Of a DNA stretch of 64,000 nt, positions 34,751 to 42,233 are shown piece by piece. Position 1 is the first letter of the stretch. Each line of letters opens with the position of its first letter. Below the pieces are notes generated by a model, which saw only the letters and a list, made by a program, of their open reading frames with translations, did not search any database and was not told the DNA's origin. The position numbers and the translations under genes were made by a program. The stretch is from contig CALYBC010000009.1 of NCBI GenBank assembly GCA_944393725.1, positions 122,595-186,594 on the forward strand, given 5' to 3'. This DNA comes from an uncultured Alphaproteobacteria bacterium. Lineage in GTDB: Bacteria > Pseudomonadota > Alphaproteobacteria > RF32 > CAG-239.

Positions 34751-36195
34751 TACCTAAGAATTATGCCAACCAGATGCGTAGCCGCATCTTGGTTAAAGTT
34801 GTGGAAAGCTTTTATAAAGACAGATTTGAGAGTGCCGATGAGATTCCGATTGAAATGCGGCCAAAAGATTATGATTCAAGCCGCTGCTGTATCTATAAAG
34901 ACAGAGCAATCTTGAAATATCGTATGATGGCGGCGATGGGATTTACTCCGCAAGAGGAAACCAATGAGGCTAAACAGTTGAGAGATTACGGTAAAGATGC
35001 TTTGAAAAGGCAAAATCATGCCAAGAGCTGTTTGGCGGTGATTGATATTGCTTGTTCGGCTTGCGTAAAGTCTCAGTATATGGTTACCGATGCCTGTCGC
35101 GGTTGCTTTGCTCGTCCTTGCGTTATGAATTGTCCTAAGCAAGCAATTTCGATTGTTAACGGCCGTTCGCATATAAATCCCGACCTCTGTGTATCTTGCG
35201 GTAAATGTTTGGAAGTTTGTCCGTATCATGCCGTAGTTAAGTTGCCGGTGCCTTGTGAAGAGGCTTGCCCGGTAGGTGCTATTCGCAAAGATGAACATGG
35301 GGTTGAGCATATTAACGAAGAAATTTGTATTTCTTGCGGTAAGTGTTTGCAATCTTGTCCGTTCGGAGCAATTGTTGAACGTTCGCAATTAGTAGATGTT
35401 TTGAATTTAATCCATAACACCGACAAAAAAGTTGTTGCCATGTTGGCTCCGGCCGTTGTAGGACAATTTCCGTTTGAGATAGGCCAAGTGGTCGGGGCTT
35501 TGAAAAAAATCGGTTTTGATGATGTGGTCGAAGTAGCCGCCGGTGCCGATGTTACTTCAAAGAATGAGGCCGCGGAATTTATCGAAAGGATGAAAGAAGG
35601 TAAAAACTTTATGACAACCTCTTGTTGTCCTGCTTATTTCAGGGCGGCGGAAGTTCATATTCCGGAATTGAAACCGTTTGTTTCAAATACTAAGACTCCG
35701 ATGTATTATACAGCAGAAATGCTCAAAAAAGAACAACCGGATTGTGTATCGGTGTTTGTCGGTCCTTGCTTGGCAAAAAGAACCGAGGCCGAATATGATC
35801 CAAATGTGGATTATGTGCTTACTTTTGAAGAAATCGGTGCAATGTTTGTTGGTGCCGGTGTTGAAATCGGTGATTGTGAACCGGCTCAGTTCGCTAAAGT
35901 TTCTTCGGCTCAAGGTCGTAATTATCCGTTATCGGGCGGTGTGGCCGGTGCTGTCGGAAATTTGGTTGACGGGCAGGTCGATTTTAGACCGGAAAGAATT
36001 GACGGATTGAGCAAAGAAAATATTAAGTTGCTTAAAAAGTATGCGACTAAGGGTTCGGAAAATAACATGATCGAAGTGATGTGCTGCGAAGGTGGATGTG
36101 TGGCAGGGCCGGGTTGTATTGCCCTAGCCAAAAAAGCGGCTCGTCAGGTCGAAACTTATGTTGCTCAGGGAACAAATCAAAAGGATATGAAATAA
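34744..36195 (+). CDS. [FeFe]-hydrogenase, group B type
   Basis: A 483-residue catalytic-type hydrogenase that would reduce protons to H2 with ferredoxin electrons. The N-terminal region has several Cys clusters (CSACVKS near 104, CRGCFARPC near 118, CVSCGKCLEVC at 149-159, CISCGKCLQSC at 195-205). The H-cluster motifs are complete: L1 TSCCPAY (292-298, including the proton-relay Cys294), L2 VGPCLAKRTE (C342) and L3 EVMCCEGGC (C448, C452). The ferredoxin arrangement and short length suit group B enzymes. It starts at GTG 34744 inside the preceding gene. The hydEFG maturases needed for the H-cluster are not in this window. Confidence 0.9.
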   Translation: MLIPKNYANQMRSRILVKVVESFYKDRFESADEIPIEMRPKDYDSSRCCIYKDRAILKYRMMAAMGFTPQEETNEAKQLRDYGKDALKRQNHAKSCLAVIDIACSACVKSQYMVTDACRGCFARPCVMNCPKQAISIVNGRSHINPDLCVSCGKCLEVCPYHAVVKLPVPCEEACPVGAIRKDEHGVEHINEEICISCGKCLQSCPFGAIVERSQLVDVLNLIHNTDKKVVAMLAPAVVGQFPFEIGQVVGALKKIGFDDVVEVAAGADVTSKNEAAEFIERMKEGKNFMTTSCCPAYFRAAEVHIPELKPFVSNTKTPMYYTAEMLKKEQPDCVSVFVGPCLAKRTEAEYDPNVDYVLTFEEIGAMFVGAGVEIGDCEPAQFAKVSSAQGRNYPLSGGVAGAVGNLVDGQVDFRPERIDGLSKENIKLLKKYATKGSENNMIEVMCCEGGCVAGPGCIALAKKAARQVETYVAQGTNQKDMK

Positions 36196-36208
36196 TCCTT
36201 AAAAACCA

Positions 36209-36240
36209 AAAAAACTCCTCGTAAAAACGAGGAGTTTTTT
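36209..36240. terminator. Bidirectional terminator
   Basis: AAAAAACTCCTCG / CGAGGAGTTTTTT with loop TAAAAA, between the convergent hydrogenase and proS genes. Confidence 0.9.
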
Positions 36241-36253
36241 ATTGTTATTAAAA

Positions 36254-37771
36254 TTAATAACTTCTGGCGTAGATAACATCCATGGTTGCCGGTTTGCCGG
36301 TTAAAAGACAGGTGCCGGTAGTGCCGGATTGGTTGAAAGGAATGCAACGGATGGTAATCTTCATTTGTTTCAAGATTTCTTCCGTTTCGGGTTCTCCACA
36401 CCATTTACCGCGAACAAAGGCGACCTTGCCTTGGGTGTTGTCTGCAATCCATTCGTTGGCATTGGCAAAGTATTCGGCAAAGGCTTCTTTATCGATGATG
36501 TCTTCGCGGATATTACTCATCAATCTTTTTTGTGCTTTGGTGAACATTGCATGCTGAATGTTTTCTAAGTATTGAGCAGCTTTAGCTACGAATTCGTCTT
36601 TAGATACGACTTGTTTGCCTTCGGGGGTGTTGATATAAATTCTTTGACGCAACATCAAATTATTGCCTTCAACATCGCGTTTGCCAATTTCCAAGATAAT
36701 CGGGGCACCTTTGCGGGTCCATTCCCAGAATTTGTCGATTGAAGACTTATCTCTCTTGTCTAATTTTACTCTGATTTTTTCACCAAAAGGTGTTTGTTTG
36801 GCTAAATCAGACTGTAATTCCTTGATATAACTCATTACCAATTCGCTGTCATCAGGGTTCTTGATTACCGGAATAATTACAATTTGGTAAGGTGCTATTT
36901 TGGGCGGAGTTACCATTCCTTCGTCATCAGCATGGGTCATAATAACACCACCGATTAAGCGGGTAGAAACGCCCCAAGATGTCGTGTAAGCGTATTCTTG
37001 CTTATTTTCTTTATTTACGAAAGAAATATTGGCCGACTTGGCAAAATTTTGACCTAAGAAATGCGATGTTCCGGCTTGCAGAGCTTTACCATCTTGCATC
37101 ATGGCCTCTACGCAATAGGTATCAACGGCTCCGGGAAATTTTTCATGTTCGGGCTTGCGACCGCTTAAGACGGGCATAGCCAGAGTTTGCTCACACAATT
37201 CTTTATATGCTTCAAGCATGGTCAAGGTTTCTTTTTCGGCTTCTTCGGCTGTCGCGTGAGCGGTATGTCCTTCTTGCCACAAAAATTCTCTGGTTCGTAA
37301 AAATAAGCGCGGTCTCATTTCCCAACGCACAACATTGGCCCATTGATTGATCAAAACCGGTAAATCGCGATAGGATTTTACCCATTTGGAAAAAGAATCG
37401 GCAATAATGGCTTCGGAAGTAGGCCGAACAATCAAAGGTTCTTCTAATTTGGAAGAGGGAACCAATTTACCGTTTTCCATGGCCAGACGCGAGTGCGTGA
37501 CAACGGCCATTTCTTTGGCAAAACCATCGACATGTTCGGCTTCTTTTTGGAAAAATGAAAGCGGAATAAACATCGGAAAATAGCAATTTTCGTGGTCGGT
37601 AGATTTTATTTTTTCATCAAATACATCGCGAATTCTTTCCCAAATGCCATACCCCCAGGGTTTTATTACCATGCATCCCGGAGAAGATGAGTTTTCGGCC
37701 ATGTCGGCTTCGGAAACCACGCATTGATACCATTCGGGATAGTTGTCTTTTCTTAATTTTTTTAAACTCAT
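36254..37771 (-). CDS. proS: Prolyl-tRNA synthetase, archaeal/eukaryotic type (ProS type 3)
   Basis: Charges tRNA-Pro. Class II motifs include LIVRPTSEAII, NQWANVVRWEMRPRLFLRTREFLWQEGHTAH (motif 2 region, given as a pattern) and TTSWGVSTRLIGG. The editing INS domain of bacterial ProRS is absent. The C-terminus has the extra zinc-type domain layout ending in VIYARSY, as in archaeal and eukaryotic enzymes. At 505 residues this is ProS type 3 and not the roughly 440-residue form usual in alphaproteobacteria, so horizontal replacement is likely. It is monocistronic. Confidence 0.94.
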   Translation of the reverse strand: MSLKKLRKDNYPEWYQCVVSEADMAENSSSPGCMVIKPWGYGIWERIRDVFDEKIKSTDHENCYFPMFIPLSFFQKEAEHVDGFAKEMAVVTHSRLAMENGKLVPSSKLEEPLIVRPTSEAIIADSFSKWVKSYRDLPVLINQWANVVRWEMRPRLFLRTREFLWQEGHTAHATAEEAEKETLTMLEAYKELCEQTLAMPVLSGRKPEHEKFPGAVDTYCVEAMMQDGKALQAGTSHFLGQNFAKSANISFVNKENKQEYAYTTSWGVSTRLIGGVIMTHADDEGMVTPPKIAPYQIVIIPVIKNPDDSELVMSYIKELQSDLAKQTPFGEKIRVKLDKRDKSSIDKFWEWTRKGAPIILEIGKRDVEGNNLMLRQRIYINTPEGKQVVSKDEFVAKAAQYLENIQHAMFTKAQKRLMSNIREDIIDKEAFAEYFANANEWIADNTQGKVAFVRGKWCGEPETEEILKQMKITIRCIPFNQSGTTGTCLLTGKPATMDVIYARSY

Positions 37772-37932
37772 AATGTTTATTCCTTTTCATAACGTAATGA
37801 AATACTCACACCCCCATTGGCGCGAGTTTGCCGGCGAAGTATAACACAAGTTTTTATTTTGTGAAGTCTTTTTATTCCTTGTAAAAGCTTATAAAAAAAT
37901 ATGTGTGAATTTAGAAGAATGTTTTTATAAAA

Positions 37933-37961
37933 TTGTCTTGCCAAGCCAAAAATACTGTATT
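37933..37961 (+). promoter_or_regulatory. Candidate promoter of the cold-shock gene
   Basis: TTGTCT (37933-37938), a 17-base spacer and TGTATT (37956-37961). The roughly 70-base leader that follows holds a small hairpin (GAGGC / GCCTC near 37989-38003) followed by T-rich sequence, compatible with temperature-dependent folding of csp leaders. Confidence 0.38.
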
Positions 37962-38037
37962 AGAGTCTTATTTATGACGGATAAGTCATGAGGCTTTTTG
38001 CCTCGGTTTTTAACCTGTTTTTTGAAGGATTTTTGAT

Positions 38038-38253
38038 ATGGCAACAGGAACTGTTAAATGGTTTAATAAGAAAAAAGGCTATGGTTTTATTACTCCCGAT
38101 GAAGGCGGAAATGATGTATTTGTTCATATTACCGCTGTTAAGGCCGCGGGAATGTTTACCTTGCATGAGGGTGCAAAAGTAAGTTATGAGCTGAAAACAG
38201 AAAGAGAAAAAACTGTTGCCGGCGATTTGAAATTGCTTGAGGCTGCCGAATAA
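38038..38253 (+). CDS. Cold-shock domain protein (CspA family)
   Basis: A 71-residue single-stranded nucleic-acid-binding OB-fold protein acting as an RNA chaperone. RNP1 KGYGFI and RNP2 VFVHI are intact, with the N-terminal GTVKWFN. GAAGGAT lies nine bases before the ATG. It is monocistronic with a long untranslated leader and a strong terminator, the usual cspA arrangement. Confidence 0.95.
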   Translation: MATGTVKWFNKKKGYGFITPDEGGNDVFVHITAVKAAGMFTLHEGAKVSYELKTEREKTVAGDLKLLEAAE

Positions 38254-38271
38254 CAGCTTTGAGACTTTATT

Positions 38272-38305
38272 AAAACCCCCGTTCTTAATTTAGAGCGGGG
38301 GTTTT
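38272..38305. terminator. Bidirectional terminator
   Basis: AAAACCCCCG and CGGGGGTTTT arms around an AT-rich loop, shared by the cold-shock gene and the convergent rubrerythrin gene. Confidence 0.88.
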
Positions 38306-38324
38306 GAGCTTTGATTACAAGCAA

Positions 38325-38864
38325 TTAGAATTGTTCTTGCAATTCAAAGAAATAAGCTTGCGGGTGATCACAAACCGGGCATTTGGCCGGTGCAGACGGA
38401 GATTCTACACGGTGACCACAGTTAGCACATTCCCAAATAACTCTGGTCGGACGTTCGAAGATTTTGCCTTCTTCCAAAGATTTTAGTAATGCTTGATATC
38501 TTTCTTCATGGCCTTTTTCGATTTTGCCTACCAACTCAAACAGAGCGGCAATCTTTTCAAAGCCTTCTTCCTTGGCTTCTTTGGCCATACGAGCGTACAT
38601 ATCTGTCCATTCGTAGTTTTCACCGGCAGCAGCATCTTTTAAGTTGGTCAAGGTTGAGGGAACTTCACCGCCGTGCAACAATTTGAACCAAATTTTGGCA
38701 TGTTCTTTTTCATTGTTGGCTGTTTGCTCAAATTTGTCGGCAATGATGTTGTAGCCTTCTTTTTTGGCTTTGGAAGCATAGTAGGTGTATTTGTTGCGAG
38801 CTTGCGATTCGCCGGCAAATGCTTCCATCAAGTTTTTTTCGGTCTTTGAACCTTTGAGTTCCAT
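38325..38864 (-). CDS. rbr: Rubrerythrin
   Basis: NAD(P)H-linked peroxidase of anaerobes that reduces H2O2 to water. The N-terminal ferritin-like di-iron domain (about 1-135) has the Glu/His ligands in [22 protein letters not shown] and [13 protein letters not shown]-terminal rubredoxin domain carries CANCGHRV and CPVCDHPQ. At 179 residues it is slightly short but complete. It lies 18 bases after perR on the same strand, so it is co-transcribed with its likely regulator. Confidence 0.96.
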   Translation of the reverse strand: MELKGSKTEKNLMEAFAGESQARNKYTYYASKAKKEGYNIIADKFEQTANNEKEHAKIWFKLLHGGEVPSTLTNLKDAAAGENYEWTDMYARMAKEAKEEGFEKIAALFELVGKIEKGHEERYQALLKSLEEGKIFERPTRVIWECANCGHRVESPSAPAKCPVCDHPQAYFFELQEQF

Positions 38865-38882
38865 AAGTTTTCTCCTTTAATG

Positions 38883-39269
38883 TTAGTTGTTTGAGTTCTT
38901 TAGACAGTCGGGGCAAAGTCCGGAAAATGAGATTTCCATATCCTCAACCGTCAAACCTTGCTGCTTTAGAATGCTTTGCTTTATTTCCGGTATGATATTG
39001 GCTTTAATATCGAAAATTTTGGAGCATTTTGAGCATACAAAATGATAATGCTTTTCGGTGCAATAATCAAAATGAGACACATTGTCTATATAATCAAGCT
39101 TTTTTATTATTCCATTTTCTGTCAGCTGATTGAGATTGCGATATATGGTCGCAAGACTTATGTCTGGCAACAGCTCTTTTACTAAAGCAAAAACTTGCTC
39201 TGCGGTTGGATGGCAGGGGTTGTTTTGCAAGACCTCCAGTATTAAAGAGCGTTGTTTGGAATATTTCAT
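38883..39269 (-). CDS. perR: Fur-family peroxide regulator (PerR-like)
   Basis: Metal-dependent repressor. The winged-helix DNA-binding half (about 1-62) is followed by the metal-binding half. All five regulatory-site ligands known from B. subtilis PerR have equivalents: H20, D68, H74, H76 and D87. The structural zinc pairs are C79/C82 and C119/C122. That favours H2O2 sensing over iron sensing. I start at ATG 39269, which has AGGAA six bases upstream; the other in-frame ATG (39275) would overlap that site. A PerR/Fur-like operator lies just upstream. Rubrerythrin follows in the same operon. Confidence 0.9.
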   Translation of the reverse strand: MKYSKQRSLILEVLQNNPCHPTAEQVFALVKELLPDISLATIYRNLNQLTENGIIKKLDYIDNVSHFDYCTEKHYHFVCSKCSKIFDIKANIIPEIKQSILKQQGLTVEDMEISFSGLCPDCLKNSNN

Positions 39270-39291
39270 ATTCATTTCCTGTGCATAAAAA

Positions 39292-39306
39292 TGATAATGA
39301 TTATTA
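39292..39306. promoter_or_regulatory. PerR/Fur-type operator
   Basis: TGATAATGATTATTA matches the B. subtilis PerR box TTATAATnATTATAA at 12 of 14 defined positions. Its core ATAAT-G-ATTAT is a perfect palindrome. It lies 22 bases upstream of the perR start and 84 bases upstream of the divergent flavodiiron gene, so one site could control both. Confidence 0.75.
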
Positions 39307-39328
39307 GTTCTAAAAAAAATATTTTATC

Positions 39329-39356
39329 TTGTCAATCAAAATAAAAAGATTATCTT
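39329..39356 (+). promoter_or_regulatory. Candidate promoter of the flavodiiron gene
   Basis: TTGTCA (39329-39334), a 16-base spacer and TATCTT (39351-39356), 34 bases before the start codon and 22 bases after the PerR box. Confidence 0.45.
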
Positions 39357-39390
39357 ATCAGCAATGGCTTAATTTTTGAGGAGAATACAG

Positions 39391-40572
39391 ATGAATGCTG
39401 TCGAAATAAAAAAAGATGTATACTGGGTCGGTGTTAAAGATTGGAATTTGAGAGAATTTCATGGTTATAACACTCCGGACGGTTCAACCTATAACAGCTA
39501 TTTAATTATGGATGAAAAAATTACTTTGGTTGACGGAGTTAAGGCTTATTTAACTCATGAACAAATTGCCAGAGTAAAATCCATGGTCGATTTTTCAAAG
39601 ATATCTTATGTGGTGGTAAACCATGTCGAACAAGACCACTCGGGCAGTATTCCGGAGATTATGAAACTTGCTCCGCAAGCCGTTATTGTTACCAACTCGG
39701 CCGGTAAAATGGCTTTGGAAGCTCATTTTGATACAACCGGTTGGCAATATTATATTATTAAAACCGGAGACAGTCTAAATATCGGAAAACGCAATTTGAG
39801 CTTTTTGACAACGCCGATGTTGCATTGGCCGGATTCAATGATGACTTATGTGGCCGAAGATAAATTGTTGTTGCCTAACGACGGGTTTGGTCAACATTTG
39901 TGCTGTGAAGCTTTATTGGTCAAAGATTATCCGAATGATTTGGTTATGAAAGCGGCAAAAAGCTATTATGCAAATATCTTGCTTCCTTACGGACAACAAG
40001 CCGAGAAAGCCTTATCCGCTGCCGGTGAGATGAAACTTGATATTGATATGATCGCGCCGTCTCACGGTTTGATTTGGTCAGGAAAAGAAGAGGTTAATCA
40101 GATACTTGGGGCATATGCTTCTTGGGCTAAGGGAGAGACAAACCATAAAGCCGTTATCGTTTACGATACAATGTGGGGTGCTACCGCTAAATTGGCCGAA
40201 ACCGCTATGGCAGAATTCCAAGATGCCGGTATCAATGTAGTAAAACATAATTTGGGAATCAGCCATATTTCCGATGTCATTACCGATGTGTTGGATGCAG
40301 AATATGTATTAATCGGTAATCCTACTCTTAATAACCAGATGTTTCCGAGAGTTGCCGCCTTTGTTACTTATATGAAAGGATTGGCTCCGAAAGGTAAGAA
40401 AGGTTTGGCTTTTGGTTCTTACGGATGGCGTCCGGGAGTGGCTAAAGAAATCAAACAAGTTATGGATGATTTGGGCTGGAAAACCGCAGATGTATTTGAA
40501 GAAAAATATACGCCGAAATCTGATGTGTTGAGCCAATTTGCTCAAAGAGTAAAAGAGTTTATCAATCTTTGA
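39391..40572 (+). CDS. Flavodiiron protein (FprA/Rbo type oxygen or NO reductase)
   Basis: A 393-residue cytoplasmic enzyme reducing O2 to water, or NO to N2O, with electrons from rubredoxin or F420/NADH systems. The N-terminal MBL-like di-iron domain has HVEQDH (H78, E80, D82, H83), HWPDSM and PSHGLIW. The C-terminal flavodoxin domain (about 255-390) carries VYDTMWGATAKLA for FMN binding. The start at 39391 has GAGGAG eight bases upstream. It is divergent from perR-rbr with a shared regulatory region, completing an oxygen/peroxide defence module. Confidence 0.93.
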   Translation: MNAVEIKKDVYWVGVKDWNLREFHGYNTPDGSTYNSYLIMDEKITLVDGVKAYLTHEQIARVKSMVDFSKISYVVVNHVEQDHSGSIPEIMKLAPQAVIVTNSAGKMALEAHFDTTGWQYYIIKTGDSLNIGKRNLSFLTTPMLHWPDSMMTYVAEDKLLLPNDGFGQHLCCEALLVKDYPNDLVMKAAKSYYANILLPYGQQAEKALSAAGEMKLDIDMIAPSHGLIWSGKEEVNQILGAYASWAKGETNHKAVIVYDTMWGATAKLAETAMAEFQDAGINVVKHNLGISHISDVITDVLDAEYVLIGNPTLNNQMFPRVAAFVTYMKGLAPKGKKGLAFGSYGWRPGVAKEIKQVMDDLGWKTADVFEEKYTPKSDVLSQFAQRVKEFINL

Positions 40573-40592
40573 TAAATTGAATAATGTACTTG

Positions 40593-40640
40593 AAAAAATA
40601 TGTCCGTGAGGTAAACTCCATCTCATGGACATATTTTTTT
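40593..40640 (+). terminator. Rho-independent terminator before kdsA
   Basis: A long stem (AAAATATGTCCGTGAG / CTCATGGACATATTTT, one G-U pair) with a T-run, ending 15 bases before the kdsA start. kdsA must therefore have its own promoter or depend on readthrough. Confidence 0.85.
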
Positions 40641-40654
40641 ATAAAGAGGTAAAA

Positions 40655-41503
40655 ATGGAGCAAAAAACTGTTAAAATCGGCAATTTTGAAATCGGAAATC
40701 GGTTACCGTTTTCTTTGTTGTGCGGGCCTTGCCAAATTGAAAGCAAACAACACGCCATTGATATATGCGGTGCCATGTGCGAAATTACCAAGGAATTGAA
40801 CATAAATTACATTTTTAAGGCTTCTTTTGATAAGGCAAACCGAACCTCTATTAACGGAGCCAGAGGTGTGGGCTTGGACAAAGGAATGGAAACTTTTGAT
40901 GAAATAAAAAAAATCTATAACAATATTCCGATTGTTACCGATGTGCACGAAACCTGGCAGTGTGAAAAAGTGGCAGAACATGTAGATATGCTCCAGATAC
41001 CGGCTTTCTTGTGCCGTCAAACCGATTTGGTGGTCGCCGCGGCAAAAACACAAAAGGTAGTTAATATCAAAAAAGGTCAGTTTTTAGCTCCGTGGGATGT
41101 CAAAAATTTGGTACAAAAAGTTACCGATTCCGGAAACAACAGAGTATGCATTACCGAACGAGGAACATCATTCGGATATAATACCTTGGTGGTGGATATG
41201 AGAGGCTTCCCGCAGATGGCTAAAGATACCGGATTTCCGGTTATATTTGATGCTACACACTCGGTACAACAACCGGGAGGTAAAGGATCTTCTACCGGAG
41301 GACAAAGAGAGTTTGCCCCGGTGTTGGCCAGAGCGGCAATTGCCGTGGGCGTAGGCGGATTGTTTATCGAAACTCACGAAAATCCTGACAAGGCATTGTC
41401 CGATGGTCCCAATACCATTGCATTGAAAGATATGAAACCAATGCTGACATATCTTAAAGAATATGATGCCTTGACTAAATCTAAGGTAAGCGATTTTTAC
41501 TAA
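40655..41503 (+). CDS. kdsA: 3-deoxy-8-phosphooctulonate synthase (KdsA)
   Basis: Condenses arabinose 5-phosphate with phosphoenolpyruvate to KDO 8-phosphate for the LPS inner core. The TIM-barrel motifs are GPCQIES, ASFDKANRTS, DATHSVQQPGG and ETHENPDKALSDGPN. The Cys in LLCGPCQIES corresponds to the metal-ligand Cys of the metal-dependent class (A. aeolicus type), not the Asn of the E. coli type. The ATG at 40655 has GAGG six bases upstream; the longer frame from 40625 runs through the terminator arm. It precedes recO by two bases. Confidence 0.95.
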   Translation: MEQKTVKIGNFEIGNRLPFSLLCGPCQIESKQHAIDICGAMCEITKELNINYIFKASFDKANRTSINGARGVGLDKGMETFDEIKKIYNNIPIVTDVHETWQCEKVAEHVDMLQIPAFLCRQTDLVVAAAKTQKVVNIKKGQFLAPWDVKNLVQKVTDSGNNRVCITERGTSFGYNTLVVDMRGFPQMAKDTGFPVIFDATHSVQQPGGKGSSTGGQREFAPVLARAAIAVGVGGLFIETHENPDKALSDGPNTIALKDMKPMLTYLKEYDALTKSKVSDFY

Positions 41504-41505
41504 AA

Positions 41506-42225
41506 ATGCAGTTTATTGACGAAGGATATATCATAAAGTGTCGCAAGCATGGTGAGAAATCTTTAATAATCACCGTTTTGTGCAAAAATTACGGTAAAGT
41601 GTGCGGTTATGTTAAAAACGCCATGACTAAAAAAAATATGGCGGTGTTTCAACCGGGAAATCTGGTTAAAATCGATGCTTGGTCCAGAGTTGATGACAAT
41701 ATGTTGTTGCTTAAGGTTGATCTAATTAAACCTTGTGCAGTCAATTTTATAACCAGCGCCGATAAACTCAAAGCCTTATCTTGTTTTTGTACGTTGTCGG
41801 ATATTTGTTTGCCCGAATTGCAACCTCTGGACAGGTTTTATTATTGGGTTGAGAGTTTTGTTAATCTGATACTTGAAGAAAATTGGGTAACTCATTATTG
41901 TTTCTTTGAATATGGGCTTTTAGAGTTTTTGGGGGTGGGACTCGATTTATCGGAATGTGCCGCTACCGGAACGACCGAGAATCTTGAGTTTGTTTCGCCC
42001 AAAACAGGTAAAGCCGTATGTTACGAAGCCGGACTGCCGTATAAAGATAGATTGTTTAAATATCCGCATTTCATTGTAGAACAAAATTTTGCTCCGGCAC
42101 CGTCGGAAATGGCTGATTTGCTAAAGTTAACAGAGTTTTTCCTCAATAAAAACTTTTTTGCAATTCATAACTTGAAATTTCCGGAATGCCGTGATAATTT
42201 GGCAGAAATTGTAGAGAAATTATAG
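41506..42225 (+). CDS. recO: DNA repair protein RecO
   Basis: Mediates RecA loading with RecF/RecR in recombinational repair. The N-terminal OB-fold (about 1-80) includes [11 protein letters not shown] and [10 protein letters not shown]; a helical C-terminal part holds the typical [13 protein letters not shown] and [12 protein letters not shown] segments. The zinc-knuckle of some RecO proteins is reduced to scattered Cys. At 239 residues it is normal. It sits between kdsA and parC, two and eight bases away. Confidence 0.9.
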   Translation: MQFIDEGYIIKCRKHGEKSLIITVLCKNYGKVCGYVKNAMTKKNMAVFQPGNLVKIDAWSRVDDNMLLLKVDLIKPCAVNFITSADKLKALSCFCTLSDICLPELQPLDRFYYWVESFVNLILEENWVTHYCFFEYGLLEFLGVGLDLSECAATGTTENLEFVSPKTGKAVCYEAGLPYKDRLFKYPHFIVEQNFAPAPSEMADLLKLTEFFLNKNFFAIHNLKFPECRDNLAEIVEKL

Positions 42226-42233
42226 GATTTGCA

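Noticed and set aside
34744-36195. Annotating the hydrogenase as NuoG or a ferredoxin-only protein
   Set aside because: All three H-cluster motifs (TSCCP, GPCxxK, EVMCCxxGC) are present, which NuoG lacks.
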